Shown here piece by piece: positions 54,521 to 63,662 of a stretch of 64,000 bases of DNA (positions are counted from its first letter, which is position 1; every line of letters begins with the position of its first letter). Origin of the DNA: Olsenella uli DSM 7084 (GTDB lineage Bacteria > Actinomycetota > Coriobacteriia > Coriobacteriales > Atopobiaceae); the NCBI RefSeq assembly GCF_000143845.1, contig NC_014363.1:1783186-1847185 (forward strand). The letters are read 5' to 3'. The translations under genes were made by a program, and so were the position numbers. Below the pieces are notes generated by a model. It had not been told where the DNA came from. It saw nothing but the letters and a program-made list of their open reading frames with translations, and did no database searches.

Positions 54521-55357
54521 CTACTTGGACTTGCGACGACGGATGATGAGACGGTTCGACGCCTTCTTGGGATCGCGCGTCTTGTAGCCCTTGGTCGGCT
54601 TGCCCCAAGGGGTGACGGAGGGACGACCGGAGGTGTGGTTCTTGCCCTCGCCGCCGCCATGCGGGTGGTCGACCGGGTTCATGACCGTGCCACGGACGGT
54701 GGGACGCACGCCGCGCCAGCGCTGACGACCGGCCTTGCCGATCACGATGTTGGCATGGTCCGCGTTGCCGACCTCCCCGATGGTGGCGCGGCAGGTGAGC
54801 AGGACGCGACGAAGCTCGGAGGAGGGCATGCGCAGGACGGCGTAGCCACTGTCCTTGCCCATGAGCTGGATGGAGGTGCCGGCGGCACGTGCCATCGCGG
54901 CGCCCTTGCCCGGCTGGAACTCCACGGCATGGATCAGGGTGCCGACGGGGATCTCGGACAGCGGCATCGCGTTGCCCGGCTTGATGTCGACGTCCCTCTC
55001 GCCCGAGATGACCCTGTCGCCAACGTGCAGGCCCTCGGGGCAGAGGATGTAGGCCTTGGCGCCGTCGACGTAGTGGAGCAGCGCGATGCGAGCGGAACGG
55101 TTGGGGTCGTACTCGATCGTGGCGACCTTGGCCGGGACGCCGTCCTTGCGACGCTTGAAGTCGATCCTGCGGTACCTGCGCTTGTTGCCGCCACCCTGGT
55201 GACGGGTGGTGATGCGGCCGTTGTTGTTACGGCCGGCCTTCTTGGGCAGGGGCTCGAGGAGGGACTTCTCGGGCTTGTCGGTAGTGATCTCCGAGAAGTC
55301 GGAGACCGTCTGCCAACGCCTGCCGGCACTCGTGGGCTTGAGGTGCTTGACTGCCAT
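54521..55357 (-). CDS. rplB: Ribosomal protein L2
   Basis: The 278-residue protein is close to the peptidyl-transferase centre. Recognised by [38 protein letters not shown] and [20 protein letters not shown]. The functionally important [20 protein letters not shown] is intact, including the conserved histidine. A 133-bp gap with a CCGCGC/GCGCGG hairpin separates it from rplW. Confidence 0.98.
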   Translation of the reverse strand: MAVKHLKPTSAGRRWQTVSDFSEITTDKPEKSLLEPLPKKAGRNNNGRITTRHQGGGNKRRYRRIDFKRRKDGVPAKVATIEYDPNRSARIALLHYVDGAKAYILCPEGLHVGDRVISGERDVDIKPGNAMPLSEIPVGTLIHAVEFQPGKGAAMARAAGTSIQLMGKDSGYAVLRMPSSELRRVLLTCRATIGEVGNADHANIVIGKAGRQRWRGVRPTVRGTVMNPVDHPHGGGEGKNHTSGRPSVTPWGKPTKGYKTRDPKKASNRLIIRRRKSK

Positions 55358-55490
55358 TACTTCTTTCCCTTCTTTCCGTTGGCCGACCCGCCCAGGGATT
55401 GGTGGGTCGACACCGGACTACCACGGTACCGCGCGTATCCACCATGCGCGGCATGAGAGCCCGGCCCCACCAGGGGCACGGGCGAGATGC

Positions 55491-55796
55491 CTACTCCTCG
55501 GCAGCTGCCTGCTGGCCGGAGAAGACCTCGATCTGGTCGCCGGGGGCGAGGGTGACGACGGCCTTCTTCCAGCTGCGGGTCTTGCCGGTGACGTAGCGGA
55601 CGCGCTTGTTCTTGGGCTTGACCCACATGGTGTTCACCTTGAGGACGTGAACGTTGAAGATCTTCTCGACGGCGGCGGCGATCTCCTCCTTGGGCGCAGA
55701 GCGCGCGACCTCGAAGGTGTACTTGCCGTCTGCCATGAGGTCGAAGGAACGCTCGGAGACGACCGGGCGGATGATGACTTCGTAGGCGGAGTTCAT
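55491..55796 (-). CDS. rplW: Ribosomal protein L23
   Basis: A 101-residue protein at the exit tunnel, docking site for SRP and trigger factor: YEVIIRPVVSERSFDLMADG, KYTFEVARSAPKEEIAAAVE, VNTMWVKPKNKRVRY. Its start overlaps the rplD stop by one base. Confidence 0.97.
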   Translation of the reverse strand: MNSAYEVIIRPVVSERSFDLMADGKYTFEVARSAPKEEIAAAVEKIFNVHVLKVNTMWVKPKNKRVRYVTGKTRSWKKAVVTLAPGDQIEVFSGQQAAAEE

Positions 55797-56422
55797 TATG
55801 CGAGCACCTCCTCGAGCTGCTTGGCAACCGCAGTGGACATGACGAGGGCGCCGTTGTCGACCAGGTTGCGGGTGTTGGCCTCGGAGGCGGCAATGATGCT
55901 GACCTTGGGGAGGTTCCTGAAGGCGAGGTAGGTGATGACGTCATCGTCGGCGACGACGATGGTCACGCGCTTGCCCTCGATGCCAAGGGCCTTGAGGGCC
56001 GCGACGGCGAGCTTGGTCTTGGGCTCCTTGAAGTAGAGCTCGTCGACCAGGATGAGCTCGGAGTCGGCAAGCTTGCCGGAAAGCGCGGAGCGCATGGCGA
56101 GCTTCTTCTCCTTGTTGTTGACGCGCTTGGCATGGCTGCGCGGAGTGGGGCCAAAGACGACGCCACCGCCGACCCACTGCGGGGCACGGATGGTGCCCTG
56201 GCGGGCGCGGCCGGTGCCCTTCTGGCGGTAGGGCTTCGCGCCGCCGCCGGAGACGGAGGAGCGGTTCTTGGTGGAGTGGGTGCCCTGGCGCATCGACGCC
56301 TCGTAGGCGACGACGACCTGGTGCATCACCGGGATGTTCGGCGTGATGCCGAAGACGCTGTCGGAAAGCTCGACCTCGCCGGCCGCCTTCCCTTCAACGT
56401 TCTTAACTTCGATCTTGGACAT
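55796..56422 (-). CDS. rplD: Ribosomal protein L4
   Basis: Large-subunit protein of 208 residues with the tunnel loop [40 protein letters not shown] and [20 protein letters not shown]. In some bacteria L4 represses the S10 operon. AAGGAGG precedes the ATG. Confidence 0.98.
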   Translation of the reverse strand: MSKIEVKNVEGKAAGEVELSDSVFGITPNIPVMHQVVVAYEASMRQGTHSTKNRSSVSGGGAKPYRQKGTGRARQGTIRAPQWVGGGVVFGPTPRSHAKRVNNKEKKLAMRSALSGKLADSELILVDELYFKEPKTKLAVAALKALGIEGKRVTIVVADDDVITYLAFRNLPKVSIIAASEANTRNLVDNGALVMSTAVAKQLEEVLA

Positions 56423-56467
56423 GCTGTCCTCCTTGTAAGCCTTGGGACTCGTCTGGCGTGCGGGCCC

Positions 56468-57088
56468 TTAGGCCATGCGGATCGAAACGAGGGCGTTCTT
56501 GCCACCGGGGACGGCGCCCTTGACGAGCATGAGGTTCTGCTCGACGTCGACGCGGACGAGCTTGAGGTTCTTGACGGTGACGCGCTCGTCGCCCATGTGG
56601 CCGGCCATGTGCAGGCCCTTGCGGACGCGCGCGGGGTAGGCGCACTGGCCGATAGAGCCGGGCTTGCGCTGGTTGCGGGAGCCGTGCGTCATAGGGCCGC
56701 GGGAGAAGTTCCAGCGCTTGATGGTGCCCTGGAAGCCCTTGCCCTTGGAGGTGCCGGTGACGTCGACGGACTTGACCTCTGCGAAGTCCGCGACACTGAC
56801 CTGGTCGCCGCAGCTGTGCTCCTCGCCGTCCTCGACGCGGACCTCGCGCAGGTAGCGCATGGGCTCGACGCCAGCCTTGGCGAAGTGGCCCGCCATGGGC
56901 TTGTTGACGTGCTTGGCAGTGATGTCCCCGAAGCCGATCTGGACGGCATCGTAGCCGTCGGTCGCCTTCGTCTTCACCTGCGAGACGGTGCAGGGGCCCG
57001 CCTGGATGACGGTGACGGGAACGACGTTGTCGTCTTCGTCCCACACCTGCGTCATCCCGATCTTGCGGCCAAGAATCGTGCTGACCAT
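56468..57088 (-). CDS. rplC: Ribosomal protein L3
   Basis: Large-subunit assembly-initiator protein of 206 residues: [88 protein letters not shown] precedes the ATG. Normally directly behind rpsJ; here 2.2 kb of unrelated DNA intervenes, so it heads its own transcript. Confidence 0.98.
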   Translation of the reverse strand: MVSTILGRKIGMTQVWDEDDNVVPVTVIQAGPCTVSQVKTKATDGYDAVQIGFGDITAKHVNKPMAGHFAKAGVEPMRYLREVRVEDGEEHSCGDQVSVADFAEVKSVDVTGTSKGKGFQGTIKRWNFSRGPMTHGSRNQRKPGSIGQCAYPARVRKGLHMAGHMGDERVTVKNLKLVRVDVEQNLMLVKGAVPGGKNALVSIRMA

Positions 57089-57698
57089 ACTCTTTCCTTA
57101 CCCTCGGTGGTCATGGGACCTCGTGCGCACGCGCGCGCACCCGTGGCACATCCGGTGCCACTCCCCCAGCGGACCACATCCGACTGTCACCGCACCTCAA
57201 CTGCGGACCCTGCGCGTTCCCGCGGGCAGGTGCTCCTACACAGGGCGGAGCAAGCGGTCGCGACACAGAAGCCCCCATAAAAGTGCAGCCTGAACAGGAT
57301 ACACTTCCAACTCGGGCTTCACAATTACTTCTCAGAAAGATACACGGCCCTGAGCTGGGGCTACATTTCCCACTGCCTCGGGCGTATCTACTGGAGGCAG
57401 GGCGGGGCATGCGGGGATGCGGAACAGGGCGAAGAGCGCTGTGGGCCGCGCGAGGCAACACGGGCGCAAGCATGGCACGAAATGGCGCCGCAGCTCGACG
57501 CAGCCCAGCACTGATATGCCAAAGATGGCCCTCTTTATGACATGACATCGGCGCCTTGAACAGCAACCCTAGGGGCGTAGGGCACGACGGCATGCGCCTG
57601 TGCGGCAGGGGCGCTCGTGCACTGGGGGCTCGCGCTGCGGACGCCTGCACGGCGAAACGCAGCCCCAAGCGGATGGGACCCTGTGAGAGGAGCTCCGG
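57089..57698. promoter_or_regulatory. Gene-free region with candidate rplC promoter (57296-57324)
   Basis: This 610-bp stretch between rplC and a divergent membrane-protein gene holds no supportable gene. On the minus strand TTGTGA (57324-57319) and TATCCT (57301-57296) are separated by exactly 17 bp, a plausible promoter for rplC through rplX. That leaves about 200 nt of leader before the rplC start, enough for r-protein feedback control. A second -10-like TTTATG follows at about 57282-57277. Confidence 0.5.
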
Positions 57699-58241
57699 AT
57701 GGTTCGATGGCTTACGCAATACCTTGTGCGGCTGACGCTAAGGGACCTGCGACTATCGATGCTGGCGCTACTAATCGGCACAGGTGCCCTCTTTGTCTGC
57801 AACTACCATCTCCCGGTGCCCGGCGTAGGAGAGTATCGCAAGGAACTTGCGGACAACTACTCGATTCTTTCTGCGGCACTGTCATCGGGTAGCTTCGAGG
57901 ACGCGCCACAGGAACTCGTCGACCAAGCGCAGCGACGGCTCGAGGCGATGCGAGGCGCCCTGGCCGCGACGGACCCACGAGACTTTTCCGAAGCTGCAGC
58001 ACACGAACACAAGCTGCTGCTACAGGGCATAGACTCCGGCAACATCAGCGGCACCGCTGACGAGCGCCTGATTGTAGAACGCGACCTCGCGCTTTTGCAA
58101 GGCCTCGCGTCAATGGCAGTCACGCCGCAGATCTCAACTGGCGTCGATATGGGGGCGCTCATGGTCGCACCCTATGCTCTGGGCATGCTACCAGGAGCCG
58201 TCGCGCTCCTACCCGCAGCCCCCTTCGACACGAGACCGTGA
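57699..58241 (+). CDS. Truncated ABC-2-type permease-like membrane protein, 180 aa
   Basis: ATG 57699 has a good AGAGGAG eight bases upstream, so the start is real. The protein begins WLTQYLVRLTLRDLRLSMLA with one membrane segment, then a 120-residue extracytoplasmic part rich in Glu, Gln and Ala. A second hydrophobic segment near the end (MVAPYALGMLPGAVALLP) is cut short by a stop. TM1, a large outside domain and a start of TM2 match the N-terminal third of ABC-2 permeases; four further segments are missing and no continuation is visible downstream. It is probably a gene remnant. No ATPase partner lies nearby. It is placed between rpsJ and rplC. Confidence 0.6.
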   Translation: MVRWLTQYLVRLTLRDLRLSMLALLIGTGALFVCNYHLPVPGVGEYRKELADNYSILSAALSSGSFEDAPQELVDQAQRRLEAMRGALAATDPRDFSEAAAHEHKLLLQGIDSGNISGTADERLIVERDLALLQGLASMAVTPQISTGVDMGALMVAPYALGMLPGAVALLPAAPFDTRP

Positions 58242-58339
58242 GTTGTGTCGCCCCTTGGTGCGTCACCCTATGAGCCGCATATCCCTCCTCCGCCGTATGG
58301 GCCGCGCTTCTCTCCCCCACCTCGTGGGTCTATCCATCC

Positions 58340-58921
58340 TCACTCGAGATGCAGCAGGAGCGCAAGGAGCGCCATGGGCAACGCAGCCAAACAGGCGAGG
58401 AGAGACATGCGCAGCGCAGGAGACGGCAATGCGACTGGTGCAGGCAACCATGGCTGAGCATCAGGCCATGCAAGGATGGAAAAGGCACTGCCGCACAGGG
58501 CGAAGCCTATGCCACATGCAAACGAAGCCAACAGCCACCTGGCGTTGGGCGCCGTCCAAACGTGGTCCACAAGACCCCTGTACGTGGGGGCTGCACCAAA
58601 TCCCAGGCATAGGGCGGGGACCGTACACCCGCCGGTATGAAACAGCAGAGCAATGGTCAGTCCCATCATTCCCAGGCAGATAAGAAATGCGCGGGCACAT
58701 ATGGGACGCCCCATTCCGTATCTGGCCTGTGCAATCACGGCTGCGACGTACCCCGCAGCGCACCCGATTACCACGGATGGCGCCGAGACCCCATAGAGGG
58801 GCACGGCTATCGGCATGAGAAGCACAAGGGGCACAAGTTGCACCAACGACACGAGCAGCGCCAGCGTCACAGGCGACGCAGACGCAGGAGCGGGTGCGGT
58901 TCTGTCGCAAGTCACTTTCAC
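58340..58921 (-). CDS. Hypothetical polytopic membrane protein, 193 aa
   Basis: A GTG at 58921 with GGAGGAG six bases upstream is the best start; an ATG at 58939 is also in frame. The protein has about six hydrophobic segments (for example LVSLVQLVPLVLLMPIAVPL, AFLICLGMMGLTIALLF and LLACLAALPMALLALLL). It ends abruptly after LLHLE. The length and layout would fit the membrane half of a larger protein such as a coriobacterial LuxR-type membrane regulator that has lost its C-terminal part. That is speculation, and no helix-turn-helix follows. It is convergent with the truncated permease and separates rpsJ from rplC. Confidence 0.5.
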   Translation of the reverse strand: MKVTCDRTAPAPASASPVTLALLVSLVQLVPLVLLMPIAVPLYGVSAPSVVIGCAAGYVAAVIAQARYGMGRPICARAFLICLGMMGLTIALLFHTGGCTVPALCLGFGAAPTYRGLVDHVWTAPNARWLLASFACGIGFALCGSAFSILAWPDAQPWLPAPVALPSPALRMSLLACLAALPMALLALLLHLE

Positions 58922-59097
58922 GTGCGCTCCTCCCCGCATCGGGAGCCTCCCCGCATCAGACGCCGCCCCGTACCAGAATCCTAGTTCCTCGGATGCGGCA
59001 CGGCAATGCCCCTCCGCCCCCGCGTCATCGGAGCAGTCGATCGCAGGTCAGAGATAGGCACGAGACGGGAGGGCGACACCCCTCTTTTCCTACGGAA

Positions 59098-59130
59098 AAG
59101 GGCACGGCCTCGCGCGGAGGCCGTGCCCTT
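59098..59130 (-). terminator. Intrinsic terminator after rpsJ
   Basis: On the minus strand AAGGGCACGGCCT (59130-59118), a 7-nt loop, AGGCCGTGCCCTT (59110-59098), then TTCC. The 13-bp stem lies 136 bp after the rpsJ stop. A second small hairpin, CTTTTCC-TAC-GGAAAAG, overlaps its tail. It should end the rpsL-rpsG-fusA-rpsJ transcript before the foreign genes. The remaining bases from 58940 hold short CCTCCCCGCATC duplications and no gene. Confidence 0.75.
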
Positions 59131-59266
59131 CATCACAACTCAGTCACCCTTCGGTGCCGCCCGGTTGCCCTGGGGGCGCAACGTGGCGGCCCCGGAGAGG
59201 CCGCGCGGGCCCATTGCCCGGGATGGGTTGCCGCTGACCAAAAGGCCGCTGCGACCCAGAGGAGGC

Positions 59267-59575
59267 CTAGAGCTTGATCTCGATGTCGACGCCCGCGGGC
59301 AGGTCAAGGCGCATGAGCGAGTCGACGGTCGAGGAGCTGGGGTCGAGGATGTCGATGAGGCGCTTGTGGGTGCGCATCTCGAACTGCTCGCGCGAGTCCT
59401 TGTCCTTGTGCGGAGAGCGGATGACCGTATAGAGGTTGCGCTCGGTGGGCAGGGGGACGGGGCCGGAAACGCGGGCGCCGGTCTTCTGGGCGGTGTCGAC
59501 GATGAGCTTAGAGGACTGGTCGACGATCTCGTGATCGTAGCCCTTGAGGCGGATCCTGATCTTCTGGCTGGACAA
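59267..59575 (-). CDS. rpsJ: Ribosomal protein S10 (NusE)
   Basis: The 102-residue protein acts in the small subunit and, as NusE, in antitermination. It has [40 protein letters not shown] and [19 protein letters not shown]. The family length fits a TTG start at 59575, which has GGAGG eight bases upstream; the next ATG up (59590) overlaps that site. It follows fusA by 51 bp where tuf would often lie. Downstream it is cut off from rplC by a terminator and 2.2 kb of other DNA. Confidence 0.95.
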   Translation of the reverse strand: MSSQKIRIRLKGYDHEIVDQSSKLIVDTAQKTGARVSGPVPLPTERNLYTVIRSPHKDKDSREQFEMRTHKRLIDILDPSSSTVDSLMRLDLPAGVDIEIKL

Positions 59576-59626
59576 TTCAAATACCTCCATCAAACGACAG
59601 CGCGCGGCTGTCACTGGCTACTGTAC

Positions 59627-61723
59627 TTACGAGGCGCTCCCGCCGCTCTTGCTGACGATCTCGTCCTTGATGTTCTTGGGGACGGGGTCGTAGGAGTCGA
59701 ACTGCATGGTGTAGGAGGCGCGGCCCTGGGTCTGGGAGCGGAGGTCGGTCGCATAGCCGAACATCTCCCCCAGAGGTACCTTGGCGCGGATCATCTTGGT
59801 GTTTGTGCGGTCCTCCATGCCCTCGATCTTGCCGCGGCGACCGGAGAGGTTGCCCATAACGTCGCCCATGTACTGCTCGGGCGTCTCGACGACGACGGAC
59901 TCGATCGGCTCGAGAAGGACGGGATCTGACTGCTGCAGGGCCTTCTTGACCGCCATGGAACCGGCGATCTTGAAGGCGGCCTCGGAGGAGTCGACCTCGT
60001 GGTAGGAGCCGTCAACCAGGGTGACCTTGATGTCCTGGACGGGATAGCCTGCGATGACGCCGGTCTCCAGCGCCTCCTGGATGCCCTTGTCGACAGAGGG
60101 GATGTACTCCTTGGGGATGGAACCGCCGACGGTGGCGTCGACGAACTCGTAGCCAAAGCCGGCCTCCATCGGGGTGAGGTCGATGATGGCGTCGCCATAC
60201 TGGCCGCGACCACCGGACTGGCGGACGAACTTGCCCTGGACGTGCTTGACCTCGTGGCCGGCGGTCTCGCGATAGGCGACCTGCGGCTTGCCCACGTTGC
60301 AGTCGACCTTGAACTCGCGGCGGAGACGGTCGACGATGATCTCGAGGTGCAGCTCGCCCATGCCGGCGATGATGGTCTGGCCGGTCTCGTGGTCGGTGTG
60401 GACCTGGAAGGTCGGGTCCTCCTCGGCCAGCTTGGCGAGGCCAACCGACATCTTGTCCTGCTCGGCCTTGGACTTGGGCTCGACGGCGACGTCGATGACG
60501 GGATCCGCGAAGTCTATGGACTCGAGGATGACGGGGTGCTTCTCGTCGCAGAGGGTGTCGCCGGTCTGGGTGTTCTTGAGGCCGACGCAGGCGACGATGT
60601 CACCGGCGGAGCACTCCTCGCGGTCGACGCGGTCGTTGGCGTTCATCTCGAGGATGCGACCCAGGCGCTCGCGGTTGTCCTTGACGGAGTTATAGACGTA
60701 GGAGCCGGACTCGGCCTGGCCGGAGTACACGCGGATGTAGGTGAGCTTGCCGACGAAGGGGTCGGTCATGATCTTGAAGGCGAGGGCGGAGAAGGGCTCC
60801 TTGGGGTCGGCATGGCGGACCTCGTCCTCACCCTTCGGGCTCTTGCCGTCGATCTCGGTGACGTCGAGCGGGCTGGGCAGGTAGTCGACAACGGCGTCGA
60901 GCAGCTCCTGGATGCCCTTGTTCTTGTAGGCGGAACCCACGAAGACGGGGTTGAGCTCGCCGGCGAGGACGCCCTTGCGGATGGCGGCCTTGAGATGGTC
61001 GACGGGGATCTCCTCCTCCATGAGGATGAGCTCCGTGAGGTCGTCGTCGAAGTTGGAGACGGCATCGAGCAGCTCGTCGCGCTTCTCGGCGGCAAGGTCG
61101 GCGAACTCCGCAGGGATGGCGTCCATGACCTCGGGGTAGATCATGCCCTTGGCGTCCTCCTTGAAGTCCCACGCCTCCATGGTGACCAGGTCGATGAGGC
61201 CCCAGAAGTTGGACTCGGCTCCCATGGGGATCTGGGCGGCAACCGCATTGGCGCCCAGACGGTCCTTCATGGTCTCGATGGCGTGGAAGAAGTCGGCGCC
61301 CACGCGGTCGTACTTGTTGATGAAGGCGATGCGGGGGACGCCGTAGTTGGCGGCCTGACGCCAGACGGTCTCGGACTGCGGCTGGACACCGGCGACGGCG
61401 TCGAAGACGGCGACGGCGCCGTCGAGGACGCGCAGGCAGCGCTCGACCTCGGCCGTGAAGTCGACGTGACCCGGGGTGTCGATGATCTGGATGACATGAT
61501 CCTTCCAGAAACAGGTGGTGGCCGCAGAGGTGATGGTGACGCCGCGCTCCTGCTCCTGGACCATCCAGTCCATGGTGGCGGCGCCGTCGTGGACCTCGCC
61601 GATCTTGTGGGTCTTGCCCGTGTAGTAGAGAATGCGCTCGGTGGTCGTCGTCTTGCCGGCGTCGATATGGGCCATGATGCCGATGTTACGGAGGTCCTCG
61701 AGCTTGTACTTAACCTTTGCCAT
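59627..61723 (-). CDS. fusA: Elongation factor G
   Basis: Ribosomal translocase, 698 residues. The GTPase domain shows [20 protein letters not shown] (G1), [10 protein letters not shown] (G2), [11 protein letters not shown] (G3), [10 protein letters not shown] (G4). The later domains show [18 protein letters not shown] and [26 protein letters not shown] precedes the ATG. Order rpsL-rpsG-fusA is canonical. tuf does not follow and must be elsewhere in the genome. Confidence 0.98.
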   Translation of the reverse strand: MAKVKYKLEDLRNIGIMAHIDAGKTTTTERILYYTGKTHKIGEVHDGAATMDWMVQEQERGVTITSAATTCFWKDHVIQIIDTPGHVDFTAEVERCLRVLDGAVAVFDAVAGVQPQSETVWRQAANYGVPRIAFINKYDRVGADFFHAIETMKDRLGANAVAAQIPMGAESNFWGLIDLVTMEAWDFKEDAKGMIYPEVMDAIPAEFADLAAEKRDELLDAVSNFDDDLTELILMEEEIPVDHLKAAIRKGVLAGELNPVFVGSAYKNKGIQELLDAVVDYLPSPLDVTEIDGKSPKGEDEVRHADPKEPFSALAFKIMTDPFVGKLTYIRVYSGQAESGSYVYNSVKDNRERLGRILEMNANDRVDREECSAGDIVACVGLKNTQTGDTLCDEKHPVILESIDFADPVIDVAVEPKSKAEQDKMSVGLAKLAEEDPTFQVHTDHETGQTIIAGMGELHLEIIVDRLRREFKVDCNVGKPQVAYRETAGHEVKHVQGKFVRQSGGRGQYGDAIIDLTPMEAGFGYEFVDATVGGSIPKEYIPSVDKGIQEALETGVIAGYPVQDIKVTLVDGSYHEVDSSEAAFKIAGSMAVKKALQQSDPVLLEPIESVVVETPEQYMGDVMGNLSGRRGKIEGMEDRTNTKMIRAKVPLGEMFGYATDLRSQTQGRASYTMQFDSYDPVPKNIKDEIVSKSGGSAS

Positions 61724-61746
61724 TGATTAGCTCCTCAAACGCGCGA

Positions 61747-62217
61747 CTAGAAACGGTAATGGGAGAACGCGCGGTTGGCCTCGGCCATCTTGAAGAGGTC
61801 CTCGCGACGCTTCACGGAAGCGCCGACGCCGTTGGCGGCATCCATGATCTCGTTGGCGAGACGCTCGGCCATGGTGCGCTCCTTGCGGGCGCGGGAGAAG
61901 TTCACGATCCAGCGGATGGCAAGGGTCGTGGCGCGACGGGAGTTGACCTCCATGGGCACCTGGTAGGTGGCGCCACCGACGCGCTTGGGCTTGACCTCGA
62001 GGGTCGGGCGGACGTTGTCCATGGCCTTCTTGAAGACGGCCAGGGGATCGCCCTCGGTCTTCTCCTTGACGAGGTCGAAGGCCCCGTAGACGATGCGCTC
62101 GGCGGTGGCCTTCTTTCCGTCGAGAAGGACCTTGTTGATGAGCTGGGTCACGAGACGGTTGTTGTAAACGGCGTCCGGCATGACCTCACGGCGGACTGCT
62201 GCTGCACGACGCGGCAT
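61747..62217 (-). CDS. rpsG: Ribosomal protein S7
   Basis: Primary 16S rRNA-binding head protein of 156 residues: [80 protein letters not shown]. Canonical length and position between rpsL and fusA. Confidence 0.98.
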   Translation of the reverse strand: MPRRAAAVRREVMPDAVYNNRLVTQLINKVLLDGKKATAERIVYGAFDLVKEKTEGDPLAVFKKAMDNVRPTLEVKPKRVGGATYQVPMEVNSRRATTLAIRWIVNFSRARKERTMAERLANEIMDAANGVGASVKRREDLFKMAEANRAFSHYRF

Positions 62218-62266
62218 GTTGCATCTCCTAAGAACTGGTTAGCTTACTCGAACGGGACGCCGGGGC

Positions 62267-62641
62267 CTACTCCTTGGGGCGCTTGGCGCCATAGCGGGAG
62301 CGGCCCTGCTTGCGGTCCTGAACGGCTGCGCAGTCGTAGGCGCCGCGGACGATCTTGTAACGGACACCAGGCAGGTCGCGAACGCGGCCGCCGCGGATGA
62401 GGACGATGGAGTGCTCCTGGAGGTTGTGGCCCTCGCCCGGGATGTATGCGGTGACCTCGATGCCGTTGACGAGACGGACACGGGCGACCTTGCGCAGGGC
62501 CGAGTTCGGCTTCTTGGGGGTGGTCGTGAAGACGCGGGTGCACACGCCGCGCTTCTGCGGGTTGTGCTGGAGAGCGGCGTTCTTCGACTTGGCCTTGTGG
62601 GAAACGCGGCCCTGGCGGACGAGCTGGTTGATAGTAGGCAA
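62267..62641 (-). CDS. rpsL: Ribosomal protein S12, with Arg88 at a streptomycin-site position
   Basis: Decoding-centre protein of 124 residues: [70 protein letters not shown]. It starts with TTG at 62641, with AAGGAG six bases upstream, and the alignment of PTINQL supports this. Lys43 is present in TPKKPNS. Position 88 is Arg ([12 protein letters not shown]), where most bacteria have Lys. It is first in the rpsL-rpsG-fusA-rpsJ unit. Confidence 0.97.
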   Translation of the reverse strand: MPTINQLVRQGRVSHKAKSKNAALQHNPQKRGVCTRVFTTTPKKPNSALRKVARVRLVNGIEVTAYIPGEGHNLQEHSIVLIRGGRVRDLPGVRYKIVRGAYDCAAVQDRKQGRSRYGAKRPKE

Positions 62642-62766
62642 AGCTGATCTCCTTACTGGGAACTTCCGGTATGCGGTGCGCGAGCACCTATGTATCAGGG
62701 AGCCCGCAGCACCGGACCCCCGGATTGTCCACACGCACGAAACGCGGCGCAAAGACGCAAGGTGGT

Positions 62767-62795
62767 ACTTTACGCACCCGTTTCGCTGTTGTCAA
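62767..62795 (-). promoter_or_regulatory. Strong candidate promoter of the rpsL operon
   Basis: On the minus strand TTGACA (62795-62790), a 17-bp spacer and TAAAGT (62772-62767). The -35 is a perfect consensus. It gives a leader of about 120 nt before rpsL. This is the best promoter match in the window. Confidence 0.7.
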
Positions 62796-62888
62796 AACGC
62801 CACGGCGCCGGGCGTATCCCTACTTCACGGCAGACACATATACACGCGCTCCATACGCGTACCCCTCCAGTGCGCTACGACGAGTGCG

Positions 62889-63303
62889 CTACGACGATCG
62901 ACCGCCAATGTCCCGCGCGTCCATGCGTCGGCAAAGCAGGCCCGCGAAAACCAAAACCGCGCCCAGGGAGAGAAACGCGCCCACGGCCGAGGTGAGGCCG
63001 GCCCCACGATGTGCATGCACCCGACGCCGCAAACGCTATGCCAGCGATAGACATCGAGAGGCCAACCGGTCCCATCCCCTGCCTCGTGGCACATAGTGCC
63101 ACGAGGCAGGAGGCCATGGCCGCGCCTACCCCAAAACACGAGAGGATGGCCCCCATCTGTTCGCTGCTCCATCCCTGTTCGGAGGTGGGCATCGCGTAAC
63201 CCACCCCCGTCAAGCCCGATGTCGCAAATTCGGCGATGGCCATCAGGACCAGGATCGACTTCAAGGATGGCTTGTCAGCACTTTTCTCAGTCCGCCGCCC
63301 CAC
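62889..63303 (-). pseudogene. Decayed MFS transporter gene (internal deletion with frameshift)
   Basis: The frame beginning near 63303 encodes about 90 residues resembling the first three membrane segments of an MFS transporter: ILVLMAIAEFATSGLTGVGY, AILSCFGVGAAMASCLVALC and VGLSMSIAGIAFAASGA. Then, in a different frame, comes a typical last segment: SAVGAFLSLGAVLVFAGLLC, then RRMDARDIGG and a TAG at 62889-62891. The middle eight or so segments are missing. A deletion with frame shift near 63000 explains this. It is divergent from the ArsR-type regulator at the right edge, which may once have controlled it. Confidence 0.65.
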
Positions 63304-63332
63304 CGCAGACCCGTGCCACCGCCCGGCGAATC

Positions 63333-63450
63333 CGTGCCTGCGATTTCAAAACGTGTGCACGCGAACGATAAAAGTGCAGGTCGCAATCGGTCCCGTGCAC
63401 GCGATTTCAAAACGTGTGCACGGGCGGCATATGTGCGGGCGGCATATGTG
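63333..63450. repeat. 29-bp direct repeat and a 15-bp perfect tandem repeat
   Basis: The block containing GCGATTTCAAAACGTGTGCA occurs at 63333-63361 and 63394-63422, with two mismatches over 29 bp and a 61-bp period. Directly after it CGGGCGGCATATGTG is repeated exactly (63421-63435, 63436-63450). They lie between the decayed MFS gene and the ArsR-type gene and could be regulator sites. Nothing else is seen in 63304-63662. Confidence 0.6.
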
Positions 63451-63662
63451 TGGGCGACGTCAGCCATCGCACCGCGCTCCCCGGCGCTAGGGGCGCTAAG
63501 ATACCCGCAGTGACGCATGCCACGTCGCAGCCATCATGGCCATCGAAGGCCGTGCTGCGCCTTTCGGCCATCTGAGCCGTGTCGTTGTGCTCAGAATGCC
63601 AGTCCGTCTTGGCATAATCGACCTAAAGGATGACTTGGCAAGTGAGCGCTTGGGGGACATAC

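Noticed and set aside
59999-61726. A 575-codon open frame opposite fusA
   Set aside because: fusA is certain on the minus strand. The antisense translation is Asp/Val/Gly/Leu-rich shadow sequence with no family motifs.
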